NCBI GenBank assembly: GCA_964473155.1
Contig: CAYYNT010000064.1
Coordinates: 1-27,194, forward strand
Source: JAJFUG01 sp964473155
Lineage (GTDB): Bacteria; Gemmatimonadota; Glassbacteria; GWA2-58-10
Direction: 5' to 3'
DNA length: 27,194 bases
Shown here: piece by piece, positions 7,848 to 14,708 of the stretch
How the letters are laid out: every line of letters starts with the position of its first letter
How positions within the stretch are numbered: the stretch's first letter is position 1
The notes under the pieces: generated by a model
Seen by the model: only the letters and a program-made list of their open reading frames with translations
What the model was told of the DNA's origin: nothing
Databases searched by the model: none
Made by a program: the position numbers and the translations under genes

Positions 7848-8861
7848 TTACGCCTGTCTTTTCTGGAACAGGACCGCAACAATTATAATCAGACCGGTCA
7901 GCATCAGGCGGCTCTCCTCGCCCACCGCGTTGATGCTCAGTATCTTTTCGAGGTAGCCGATGGTCAGGATGCCTAACAGGGTGAGGCCTATTCCACCGCG
8001 TCCACCGCGCAAGCTCGTGCCGCCGATCACCACGATAGCTATGGCCGAAAGCTCGTAGGCCGTGCCCGCCTCCGGGTCGCCCTGAAGCTCCTGCGCCGCC
8101 TGGCAGATTCCAGCCAGGGCGCAGAACAGGCCGCTGAGGCCATAGGCCAGCACCTTGACCAGTCCGGTGGGCACTCCGGACAGACGGGCCGCTTCCTCGT
8201 TGCCGCCGATAGCGTACAGGTAACGCCCCCAGCGCAGACGGTCGAGAATGATCCAGGTAATCCCCAGGCAGACAAGCATGACCACCGTGACCACGGCCAG
8301 GTTGTCGCCCAGAATCTTGGAGTTGAGGAATTCAAAGATGCGCGGCGTGTCCACATACTGGTAGGAGCCATCCGGCTGGAGCACGGCCGTGCTGACTTTC
8401 TGGCCCCCCGATACCAGCTTGGCCAGTCCCCGCGCGAACACCATCATGGCCAGGGTGGCGATGAACGGCTGAACCCGGAAACGGGCTATTATGCCGCCCG
8501 ACGCCGCGCCCAGGGCAGTCCCGGCCAGAATACAGACTGCCACCGCCTGCCAGGACGCCCAACCATACTGGATGCTGAACAGGCTGAACAGAACGGCGCA
8601 GAGGGCCAGGATGCTGCCCACCGCGAGGTCTATCCCGCCGGTCACGATAACCAGAGTCATGCCGCAGGAGAGGATGCCGAAAACCGCCACCTGACGGAAC
8701 ATGTCGCGGTGCGTGCCCCACTTGAAAAACGAGCCGTCCGCGTTGAACGCCAGCCCCAGCCCGAACACCACGATCAGGGCGGCCAGCGCCCGCGCGGTGG
8801 GCGAGGCCAGCAGCCGCCTAAGTCCGGATACGCCGCCCTCGGATTTGGAACCATGCTGCAT
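7848..8861 (-). CDS. Sugar ABC transporter permease (RbsC type)
   Basis: This 337-residue polytopic membrane protein has about eight to ten hydrophobic segments. It carries the signature of the BPD_transp_2 permease family: GGIDLAVGSILAL near the first third and GGTSLRGGRGG near the C-terminus, the region that contacts the ATPase. I placed the start at 8861 because AGGAG ends six bases upstream; an ATG two codons earlier directly abuts that site. It follows the ATPase gene by 15 bp and precedes the binding-protein gene by 33 bp, so the three form one transcription unit. One permease gene is enough, since such permeases work as homodimers. Confidence 0.93.
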   Translation of the reverse strand: MQHGSKSEGGVSGLRRLLASPTARALAALIVVFGLGLAFNADGSFFKWGTHRDMFRQVAVFGILSCGMTLVIVTGGIDLAVGSILALCAVLFSLFSIQYGWASWQAVAVCILAGTALGAASGGIIARFRVQPFIATLAMMVFARGLAKLVSGGQKVSTAVLQPDGSYQYVDTPRIFEFLNSKILGDNLAVVTVVMLVCLGITWIILDRLRWGRYLYAIGGNEEAARLSGVPTGLVKVLAYGLSGLFCALAGICQAAQELQGDPEAGTAYELSAIAIVVIGGTSLRGGRGGIGLTLLGILTIGYLEKILSINAVGEESRLMLTGLIIIVAVLFQKRQA

Positions 8862-8876
8862 GTTCATCTCCTGTTG

Positions 8877-10436
8877 TCAGACTTCCTGACAGGCACGGCC
8901 CATGGCCGCCTGAAGAATTTTTTCCTGTGTCGCCCCGGCCCGGCTGAATTCAGCGGTGGCTTTTCCACGGCTGAGCACGATTATCCGGTCGCTCATGGCC
9001 AGAAGCTCCGGCATCTCGGAGGTTATCAACACCACCGCCATCCCTTGTTCGGTCCAGCGGTTCATCAGCTCGTATATCTCGTGCTTCACCCCAATATCCA
9101 CCCCGCGGGTCGGCTCATCCAGAAACAGCACTCTGGGGCCGGTCTCGAGCCATTTGGCCAGTATCACTTTCTGCTGGTTGCCGCCCGAAAGAGTGCCCGC
9201 GAGCTGACTGAGCGAGGACGCTTTCAACCGGAGGCTTTCGGCCCTGGCCATGGCCGCTTTCCGCTCCAGCGTATGACGCAGCCAGCCGCCGGGCGAGAAA
9301 CGCGGCAGCGCGGCCAGGCTGATATTCTGAGTGATGTCCATCTCCTGGACAAATCCGTTGGCCTTGCGGTCGTTGGTCAGAAGGGCCAGGCCGCGGCGGA
9401 TCGATTCCAAGGGTGATCCGAGCGGAAGAGTTTCACCGAGAAGGCGCACATTCCCGGCTGCCGGGGTTCCGTAGACGCCGAACACCGCGCCCAGCGCCTC
9501 GCTGGCCCCGGAACCCTGAAGGCCCGCCAGGCCAAGTATCTCGCCCGCGCATACACTGAAACTCAGATTATCCACCAGGGGGCGGCCTTTGGCGACAGGG
9601 TTCAGGAGGGTCAGACCCTCCACGCTCAGCACCTCATCGCCCTGGTTCGCTTGGCGCGGCGGGAACTGGCTTGAAAGCTCGCGCCCCACCATCCAGCGCA
9701 CAAGCTCCGGCTCGGGCAGATCTACGGCAGGCGCGCAACCCACCCAGCGCCCGTCGCGCAGGACAGTTATCCGGTCCGCTATACGGTAGATTTCCTCCAT
9801 CTTGTGCGTAATATAGACAATCGCGCAGCCGCGCTGTTTCAGGGTCTGGATCAGGCCGAAAAGGCGCTCCACCTCGGGAGCGCTGAGCGTGCTGGTCGGC
9901 TCGTCCATCACGATCACCCTGGCGTTACAGGAGAGGGCCTTGGCTATCTCTATCATCTGCTGCACCGAGACCGGGTAATCCTCGACAGGACGGGAGACAT
10001 CCAGGTCAAGGCCCAGGCCGGACAGCACCTCCCGGGCTTTCTCCGCCTGGGATTTACGGTCCAGAACACCGGCCGGGCCGCTGCGCTCGCGTCCCAGAAA
10101 AATGTTGTCCGCCACGCTCAGTGTCCCAACCAGAGAAATTTCCTGGTATATCACAGCTATCCCGGCGGCGAGCGCCTCCTGCGGCGAACGGAAACGCGCC
10201 TCGCGGCCCGCCATCTCCATCCGCCCCTCGTAATCCGGGTACACTCCGGCCATGATCTTGATCAGCGTGCTCTTGCCGGCGCCGTTCTCCCCGGCCAGGA
10301 TATGCACCTCGCCGGAGTGCAGCTCCAGCGGGACGCCGCTCAGGACCACCACGCCGCCGAAACTCTTGCCGATTCCGGACATCCTCAGCACCGTGATGCC
10401 GACTCCGGAGGCTATATTGTCATTCACGGGTTCCAT
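8877..10436 (-). CDS. Sugar ABC transporter ATPase with two nucleotide-binding domains (RbsA type)
   Basis: This 519-residue cytoplasmic protein has duplicated ATPase domains as in RbsA/MglA. Domain 1 has Walker A GENGAGKST at 49-57, a variant signature VSVQQ at 156-160 and Walker B VIVMDEP at 174-180. Domain 2 has a degenerate Walker A (GLQGSGASE, about 305-313), signature LSGGNQQK at 416-423 and Walker B VLFLDEP at 436-442. Loss of the second P-loop is normal in this family. It energises the permease encoded 15 bp downstream and is the first gene of the five-gene operon. Its ribosome-binding site is weak. The 160 bp upstream contain a candidate operator (10481-10500) and a strong hairpin, so transcription probably starts there. 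Confidence 0.94.
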   Translation of the reverse strand: MEPVNDNIASGVGITVLRMSGIGKSFGGVVVLSGVPLELHSGEVHILAGENGAGKSTLIKIMAGVYPDYEGRMEMAGREARFRSPQEALAAGIAVIYQEISLVGTLSVADNIFLGRERSGPAGVLDRKSQAEKAREVLSGLGLDLDVSRPVEDYPVSVQQMIEIAKALSCNARVIVMDEPTSTLSAPEVERLFGLIQTLKQRGCAIVYITHKMEEIYRIADRITVLRDGRWVGCAPAVDLPEPELVRWMVGRELSSQFPPRQANQGDEVLSVEGLTLLNPVAKGRPLVDNLSFSVCAGEILGLAGLQGSGASEALGAVFGVYGTPAAGNVRLLGETLPLGSPLESIRRGLALLTNDRKANGFVQEMDITQNISLAALPRFSPGGWLRHTLERKAAMARAESLRLKASSLSQLAGTLSGGNQQKVILAKWLETGPRVLFLDEPTRGVDIGVKHEIYELMNRWTEQGMAVVLITSEMPELLAMSDRIIVLSRGKATAEFSRAGATQEKILQAAMGRACQEV

Positions 10437-10480
10437 TTTGCTCGTATCGGAGATTGTGTTGCGACTTGCGGTAGTTTAAC

Positions 10481-10500
10481 ATCCGGATTGACAGCCGGAT
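10481..10500. promoter_or_regulatory. Candidate operator upstream of the sugar importer operon
   Basis: ATCCGG (10481-10486) and CCGGAT (10495-10500) form an inverted repeat around eight bases, about 45-65 bp before the ATPase start. The internal 15 bases CCGGATTGACAGCCG (10483-10497) recur exactly at 14118-14132 in the divergent dehydrogenase/ridA promoter region. This looks like a regulator site, but one exact 15-mer in 27 kb can arise by chance. Confidence 0.35.
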
Positions 10501-10528
10501 ACGCTGCAGAAACCATGAAGTGAAAGCA

Positions 10529-10572
10529 TAACGCCCGGCGGATGAATAGTCAATGTTCTCCGCCGGGCGTTA
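10529..10572 (-). terminator. Perfect 14-bp hairpin between the paralog gene and the importer operon
   Basis: TAACGCCCGGCGGA (10529-10542) pairs exactly with TCCGCCGGGCGTTA (10559-10572) across a 16-base loop. It starts 23 bp past the stop codon of the gene at 10596 and probably ends that transcript. There is no clean U-run on either side, so it may act as a mRNA 3' stabiliser or a pause site rather than a textbook intrinsic terminator. Confidence 0.6.
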
Positions 10573-10595
10573 CGGGATAATTCGGAATTATAGGG

Positions 10596-11234
10596 TCAGT
10601 ATTCCAGAAACTGCCGGCCGGGATGAAAAAGATCGGTGAAGAAAAAAGACATTGAATCGGCCGAATAGCTGAGGTTGAACTGCGGCTGATAATTCCCGCT
10701 GAAAAGGTACGAGTATTGCTCGACCGCTGCTATCGGGTTTTGTGCATAGGCTTTCTGGAACTCGACCCCCTCCTGCCCGGCCCGTATGATCTCGGCCAGG
10801 CCTGAAACCTCTCGGAAACGGTTGGACAGCTCGGGATCATCCGCGAACAGCTTTTCGATATTCGCCTTGTCCGGGTGCTCGCCTTTCACCAGTACGCTCC
10901 CGTCGTAGCCCACGGTGAGACATATCTCATCCGCGCCGTCGATCCCGGCGCGCTCGAACAGGCTGTCGAGGTCTTCCTTAAGGGCCGCGGATTTTTTCCT
11001 GAGCAGGCCCCCCAGTTCATCCAGAGAAATGCCGTCCGATGTCTCTATTCCCTCGAACAGCTTCGAGGCCAGCACGCCCGCGCTGCTGAGAGACATCTCT
11101 TTCCCCTGGTCCGAAATGTCAACCCTGTCGGACTGAGCGGTCCCGGTGGATTTTTCATCCTCCCGCACCGCGGCAACCGTGGTTTGAATGACCGGGACAG
11201 TCTCCCTGACAGCTCCGGCTGCTCCTGCATTCAT
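10596..11234 (-). CDS. Uncharacterised acidic protein, paralog of the gene at 11346
   Basis: I do not recognise a named family for this 212-residue protein. No signal peptide or membrane segment is visible. Residues 1-50 look flexible and contain DRVDISDQGKEM, a motif style seen at the N-terminus of FlgM and other flagellum-associated small proteins. Residues 60-95 carry GISLDELGGLL, similar to the second half of an EF-hand but too short for a full calcium loop. Residues 120-180 are helical, with HPDKANIEKLFADDPEL and FQKAYAQNP. The start is fixed by GGGAGGT at 11241-11247, six bases before the ATG. Its upstream neighbour shares the same order of motifs, so the pair arose by tandem duplication. 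Between the conserved blocks this copy has an extra segment with VGYDGSVLVKGEHPDK. Confidence 0.78.
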   Translation of the reverse strand: MNAGAAGAVRETVPVIQTTVAAVREDEKSTGTAQSDRVDISDQGKEMSLSSAGVLASKLFEGIETSDGISLDELGGLLRKKSAALKEDLDSLFERAGIDGADEICLTVGYDGSVLVKGEHPDKANIEKLFADDPELSNRFREVSGLAEIIRAGQEGVEFQKAYAQNPIAAVEQYSYLFSGNYQPQFNLSYSADSMSFFFTDLFHPGRQFLEY

Positions 11235-11345
11235 GCATTTACCTCCCTGTAACTGAAAGATCTGTCAGAACCGGATGCATTTATCACTTCTCGGTCTGCG
11301 GCCCTAAGCTGGACCGCGGGACAGGGGGGGAACCGTCTGGCTGAA

Positions 11346-12005
11346 TCAGATATCCAGGTGCTGAGGTTCGGAACCGGAACTGTCTGTTATATAAGCCGAG
11401 GAAGAGTTTTTTGAGTAATTCAGGTTGAATTCCGGGTTGTAGCTTTCATCGAACAGATATGCATACTTTTCCAGCGCGGCCTGCGGGTTTTCCTCATATG
11501 CCTCGCGGAACTGGAGCGCCAGTTTGGCCGCGCTGACTGTCGATCCCAGCGCGCTGACTTCCTGGAACAGGCTGCTCAATTCACTGTTTTGAGAAAACAG
11601 AGCCTCGATACTGGATTTATCCGGATCGGACTGGTTCAGGACATTTATCAGGCCCTGGTAATCCGTACCGAGCAGAGTTGACGAGGAATTATCTATATTG
11701 TAAATGTCGAACGAATCATCCAGGTAATCCAGCAGGCTGGCAGTTTTTTCCTTCAGCAGGCTGATAAGTTCATCCATCGATATGCCGTCAGTGGCGTCCA
11801 GAGCAGAGAAAAACTCGCTGGCCACCGAGCTGGCATCTTCCTCGGCCAGGGCTTTGGCCTCGGCTGAAAGCTCAAGAGTATCGGTTTGCGAAGTATCAGA
11901 GGCCGTACCGGATTGACTTGTTTCCGATTTTGAATCGCCTGAAATTGTTGAAGTTAGATAAGAGCGTAAAGCAGTGACAATGGAACTGACGGAGGAAACG
12001 TCCAT
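11346..12005 (-). CDS. Uncharacterised acidic protein, paralog of the gene at 10596
   Basis: This 219-residue protein aligns by eye with the next gene. Shared blocks are DTLELSAEAKALAEE (about 42-56) against VDISDQGKEM, FFSALDATDGISMDEL (65-80) against the DGISLDEL block, DKSSIEALFSQNSELSSLF (129-147), and FREAYEENPQAALEKYAYLF (166-185) followed by a PEFNLNYS-type end. I chose the ATG at 12005 because GGAGGT lies five bases upstream; the in-frame start at 12044 has no such site. The N-terminal 45 residues are Ser/Thr-rich and probably disordered. There is no signal peptide. The protein is Ser- and Asp-rich and has no Cys. Function is unknown; an adaptor, chaperone-bound or non-classically secreted protein are all possible. 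Confidence 0.78.
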   Translation of the reverse strand: MDVSSVSSIVTALRSYLTSTISGDSKSETSQSGTASDTSQTDTLELSAEAKALAEEDASSVASEFFSALDATDGISMDELISLLKEKTASLLDYLDDSFDIYNIDNSSSTLLGTDYQGLINVLNQSDPDKSSIEALFSQNSELSSLFQEVSALGSTVSAAKLALQFREAYEENPQAALEKYAYLFDESYNPEFNLNYSKNSSSAYITDSSGSEPQHLDI

Positions 12006-12160
12006 GCCACACCTCCATGTGTGCGTTGGATGTCTGCCAACCATTTTATTTGGAATTCGACTTTGGGGGGCCGAACTGACCGTCGATTCCGGGGATTATT
12101 TATGCTTCCGGATATTGTAAAGCAGCAAATTCCGTTCCGATGAGCTTGAAGGAAAGGTTC

Positions 12161-12958
12161 TTATTCAGATTTCTTCTTCGGCAGTGCGCGGGTCGCGCCG
12201 GTCGAGATGCCGCCGTCCACCAGGATAGTCTGCCCGGTGACATAGGCGCTGGCCTCCGAGGCCAGGAACACCACCGCGCCGTCCAGGTCGTGCGGCGTGC
12301 CGGGACGCTTCAGCGGGATACGGTCCACCAGGTAATCAACCCATTCGCGGTCCTCGTACATCACCTTGTTCTGATCCGTACGGAACCAGCCCGGCGCCAG
12401 ACAGTTGACTGTTATGCCGTGCACGCCCCACTCATCGGCCAGGCTCATCGTAAGCTGGCGCACCCCGCCCCGGCTGGCGCAGTAGGGGGCCAGACCGGCG
12501 TAGCCGAACACGCTGGTCACCGAGCCGATATTGATGATCCGTCCGTAGCGGCGGGGAATCATGCGCCGCGCGGCCTCCCGCGCCACAAAGAATGTCCCGC
12601 GCAGATTGGTGTCCAGCACAGTGTTCCAGTCTTCCCAGCTCACATCGAGAGCGCTTTTGCGGATATTGCAGCCGGCGTTGTTCACCAGTATGTCAAGCCT
12701 GCCGAAAGCAGCCTCAGCCAACTCGGCCATGCGCAGGATGCTCTCCTCGGACCGGACATCCAGCTCCAGCGGGACCGCTTTCCGTCCAAGACTCTCTATC
12801 TCGAGACGGAAAGGCTCCAGAGCGCCGATACTGCGGCTGGTTATCACCAGGTCAGCGCCCGCGCGGGCCAGCGCCCGTCCGAAATACTGCCCCAGGCCGC
12901 GGCTCGCCCCGGTGACAAGCGCCACCCGGCCGCTCAGATCAAAAAAATTCTCGCTCAT
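12161..12958 (-). CDS. Short-chain dehydrogenase/reductase with atypical YxxxR active site
   Basis: This 265-residue classical SDR resembles gluconate 5-dehydrogenase and 2-deoxy-D-gluconate 3-dehydrogenase. It has TGASRGLG at 16-23 for the nucleotide, a VNNAG motif, the Asn after DT (about N118), a Ser in IGSV (about S146), and the C-terminal VTGQTILVDGG. The catalytic motif reads YCASR (Tyr about 159, Arg about 163) instead of the usual YxxxK. The codon is CGG, two changes from AAG, so a single sequencing error is unlikely to explain it. The ATG at 12958 has GGTGG five bases upstream and lies 13 bp after the dehydrogenase gene, so the two are one operon. They probably oxidise and reduce the same polyol or sugar acid in turn. 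Activity with Arg in place of Lys is uncertain. Confidence 0.88.
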   Translation of the reverse strand: MSENFFDLSGRVALVTGASRGLGQYFGRALARAGADLVITSRSIGALEPFRLEIESLGRKAVPLELDVRSEESILRMAELAEAAFGRLDILVNNAGCNIRKSALDVSWEDWNTVLDTNLRGTFFVAREAARRMIPRRYGRIINIGSVTSVFGYAGLAPYCASRGGVRQLTMSLADEWGVHGITVNCLAPGWFRTDQNKVMYEDREWVDYLVDRIPLKRPGTPHDLDGAVVFLASEASAYVTGQTILVDGGISTGATRALPKKKSE

Positions 12959-12971
12959 GAATACCACCGTT

Positions 12972-14003
12972 TCAGGGTGTGAGTATCACTTTAATCAACT
13001 TGCCGTCGCCTTTGCGCAGACGCTCGAACCAGGCCGCACCATCCTCCAGCGGGGCCGTGGCGCTGATCAACGGATCGACGCGCACCGAGCCGCCGGCTAA
13101 AAGGTCGAGGCAGAGCGGATACTCACCGGACGAGGCACAGGAACCGTAAAGGGTCAGCTCGCGGGCTACTACTTTCTGCAGCGGCAGGCTGACATCCGGG
13201 CAGAGGTTGCCGACCAGACAGAGCGCCCCGCCCTTGCGCAACGCTCCCACGCAGGTCCGGACCGAGGCATCCAGCCCCACTGCGTCAAACGCCGCATCCA
13301 CCCCACGGCCCCCGGTGAGACTGTCCAGACGGGCCGCGAATCCATCCGCGGAAGGGTCCAGCGCCTCATCCGCCCCCAGTTCGCGGGCCAGGGCCAGGCG
13401 GGACTGGTCTATGTCCGTAACCAGAATACGTTTGAAACCGCGCAGACGAAGGAGCTGAACAATCAGCAGTCCGATCATGCCCGCGCCTGCAACCAGAGCG
13501 GAGCCGTCCAACTCCAGCGGCACCCGTTCCACAGCGTGGACAGCCACTGAGAGCGGCTCGACCGTGGCCGCCTGTTCGAACCCCAGACCATCGGGCAGAT
13601 CGTAAATGCAGCGTGACGGTATGCAGACATACTCGGCAAAAGCTCCATCCCTCCGGTATTCATCGCAGGAGACGCCAATAACCTGACGGCGGTCGCAGAG
13701 GTTTACACGCCCCGAGCGGCAGAACCGGCACTCGCCGCAATAGACAGTGGAGTCGAAAGTCACGCGCGCCCCGGTCTGCGGACCGGAAACGGCCGAACCG
13801 AGTTCCACCACCTCACCCGCGGCCTCGTGTCCCATCACCAGGGGAGGAATGCGCCTGCCGGTGCTGCCGTCCAGCCCGTGGACATCGCTGCCGCATATTC
13901 CGCAAGCCCGCACCCGCACCAGTATTTCATCCTCGCGCGGCCGCGGGCAGGGGACCTCACGCAGAACAAGATTGTTGTAGGCTTCCAGCACCAGCGCTTT
14001 CAT
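12972..14003 (-). CDS. Zinc-dependent MDR alcohol/polyol dehydrogenase
   Basis: This 343-residue enzyme belongs to the medium-chain dehydrogenases close to sorbitol, galactitol-1-phosphate and threonine dehydrogenases. The catalytic zinc ligands are Cys37 (GICGSD) and His59-Glu60 (MGHE). The structural zinc loop is complete, with Cys89, Cys92, Cys95 and Cys103. The Rossmann motif reads AGAGMIG and is followed by VTDID, whose acidic residue favours NAD+ over NADP+. The gene is the first of a two-gene operon with the SDR. It is transcribed from a promoter at 14065-14093 that is divergent from ridA. A polyol or aldonate derived from the imported sugar is the likely substrate; the sequence does not settle which one. 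Confidence 0.92.
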   Translation of the reverse strand: MKALVLEAYNNLVLREVPCPRPREDEILVRVRACGICGSDVHGLDGSTGRRIPPLVMGHEAAGEVVELGSAVSGPQTGARVTFDSTVYCGECRFCRSGRVNLCDRRQVIGVSCDEYRRDGAFAEYVCIPSRCIYDLPDGLGFEQAATVEPLSVAVHAVERVPLELDGSALVAGAGMIGLLIVQLLRLRGFKRILVTDIDQSRLALARELGADEALDPSADGFAARLDSLTGGRGVDAAFDAVGLDASVRTCVGALRKGGALCLVGNLCPDVSLPLQKVVARELTLYGSCASSGEYPLCLDLLAGGSVRVDPLISATAPLEDGAAWFERLRKGDGKLIKVILTP

Positions 14004-14064
14004 TATCCAAACTCCGGTATCAGAAACTGAATTTGAGGGCCTGGCTCAATAGACTCTGCCGTAT

Positions 14065-14093
14065 AAAATACCCACCTGCCGGCGTGCAGTCAA
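14065..14093 (-). promoter_or_regulatory. Promoter of the MDR-SDR operon
   Basis: Read on the minus strand, TTGACT (14093-14088) is followed after exactly 17 bases by TATTTT (14070-14065). This matches the vegetative consensus at five and four of six positions. The predicted start is near 14058, about 55 bases before the MDR ATG. The -35 box lies inside one arm of the inverted repeat at 14089-14127. Confidence 0.5.
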
Positions 14094-14127
14094 TCCGTTA
14101 CAGCCTTTATGCCTGAACCGGATTGAC
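14089..14127. promoter_or_regulatory. Inverted repeat over both divergent -35 boxes
   Basis: GTCAATCCG (14089-14097) and CGGATTGAC (14119-14127) are exact inverted copies, 21 bases apart. Each contains the TTGAC of a predicted -35 box, one for the MDR-SDR operon and one for ridA. A third copy, GTCAATCC, lies at 14158-14165 at the predicted ridA start site. One regulator binding here could control both directions. Confidence 0.45.
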
Positions 14128-14151
14128 AGCCGCCGGAGCTTATATTAGAGT
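14123..14151 (+). promoter_or_regulatory. Promoter of the ridA/D-aminoacylase operon
   Basis: A perfect TTGACA (14123-14128) is followed after 17 bases by TAGAGT (14146-14151), a four-of-six match to the -10 consensus. The predicted start is near 14158, giving a leader of about 90 bases before ridA. Confidence 0.5.
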
Positions 14152-14249
14152 TAGCCTGTCAATCCATCCCCCGGAGGCTGCACCCGTAAACGCTGACCGA
14201 AGGGGAATCCACCAAGAGAAACAATCGAATAACACCGAAGGAGGGAACG

Positions 14250-14654
14250 ATGGCCGAAAAACGAAAACTCCCCCAGGCCAAGGGGCCATACTCGCTCTGG
14301 GTCAAAGCCGGAGGTTTCATCTACGTTTCAGGGCAGGGTCCGCTGGACACCGAGACCGGCCAGATGGTGCTGGAAGACATTCAGACACAGACCCGCATAA
14401 CCCTTATGAACATCGAGGCGATCCTTCACGATGCCGGAGCGAACCTGACGGATGTGGTCAAGACCAATGTCTACCTGGCGGATATAGCGGATTTCAGCCG
14501 GATGAACGAGGTCTACGCCGGTTTTTTCGGCGAGGTGAAGCCCGCCAGGACCACGATCCAGGCCGCTGCTCTGCCGCTGGGCATCTCGGTCGAAATCGAG
14601 GCGGTGGCGGTTGATCCGCACTCGAAAATACAGATCACGCGCTACCAGGGCTGA
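14250..14654 (+). CDS. ridA: RidA family enamine/imine deaminase
   Basis: This 134-residue protein has the full-length RidA/YjgF/UK114 fold. Family members form trimers and hydrolyse reactive 2-aminoacrylate and related enamines to ketoacids. Recognisable segments are IYVSGQGPLD, VVKTNVYLADIADF, and KPARTTIQAAALPLG with Arg100, equivalent to the substrate-binding Arg of the active subfamily, followed by VEIEAVAV with Glu116. A strong AAGGAGGG (14238-14245) precedes the ATG. It is followed after 54 bp by a D-aminoacylase-type gene, which suggests that its imine substrates come from D-amino acid breakdown. It is divergent from the MDR-SDR operon and may share control with it. Confidence 0.93.
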   Translation: MAEKRKLPQAKGPYSLWVKAGGFIYVSGQGPLDTETGQMVLEDIQTQTRITLMNIEAILHDAGANLTDVVKTNVYLADIADFSRMNEVYAGFFGEVKPARTTIQAAALPLGISVEIEAVAVDPHSKIQITRYQG

Positions 14655-14708
14655 AAAGTTCCCTAACGCCTGAAGATGTAAACCTGTAATTCGCGGGGAG
14701 ATAGTAAA

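Noticed and set aside
8877..10436. Second P-loop of the ABC ATPase as an inactivating mutation
   Set aside because: A degenerate second Walker A is normal in RbsA/MglA-type double ATPases.
9804..10523. Open frame of 239 codons on the plus strand
   Set aside because: It is the antisense of the ABC ATPase gene, which has complete motifs. No domain is recognisable in the shadow frame.
10529..10572. Hairpin as a riboswitch for the importer operon
   Set aside because: It is a simple two-arm stem with no conserved aptamer features and sits just past the stop codon of the preceding gene, so a 3'-end role is simpler.
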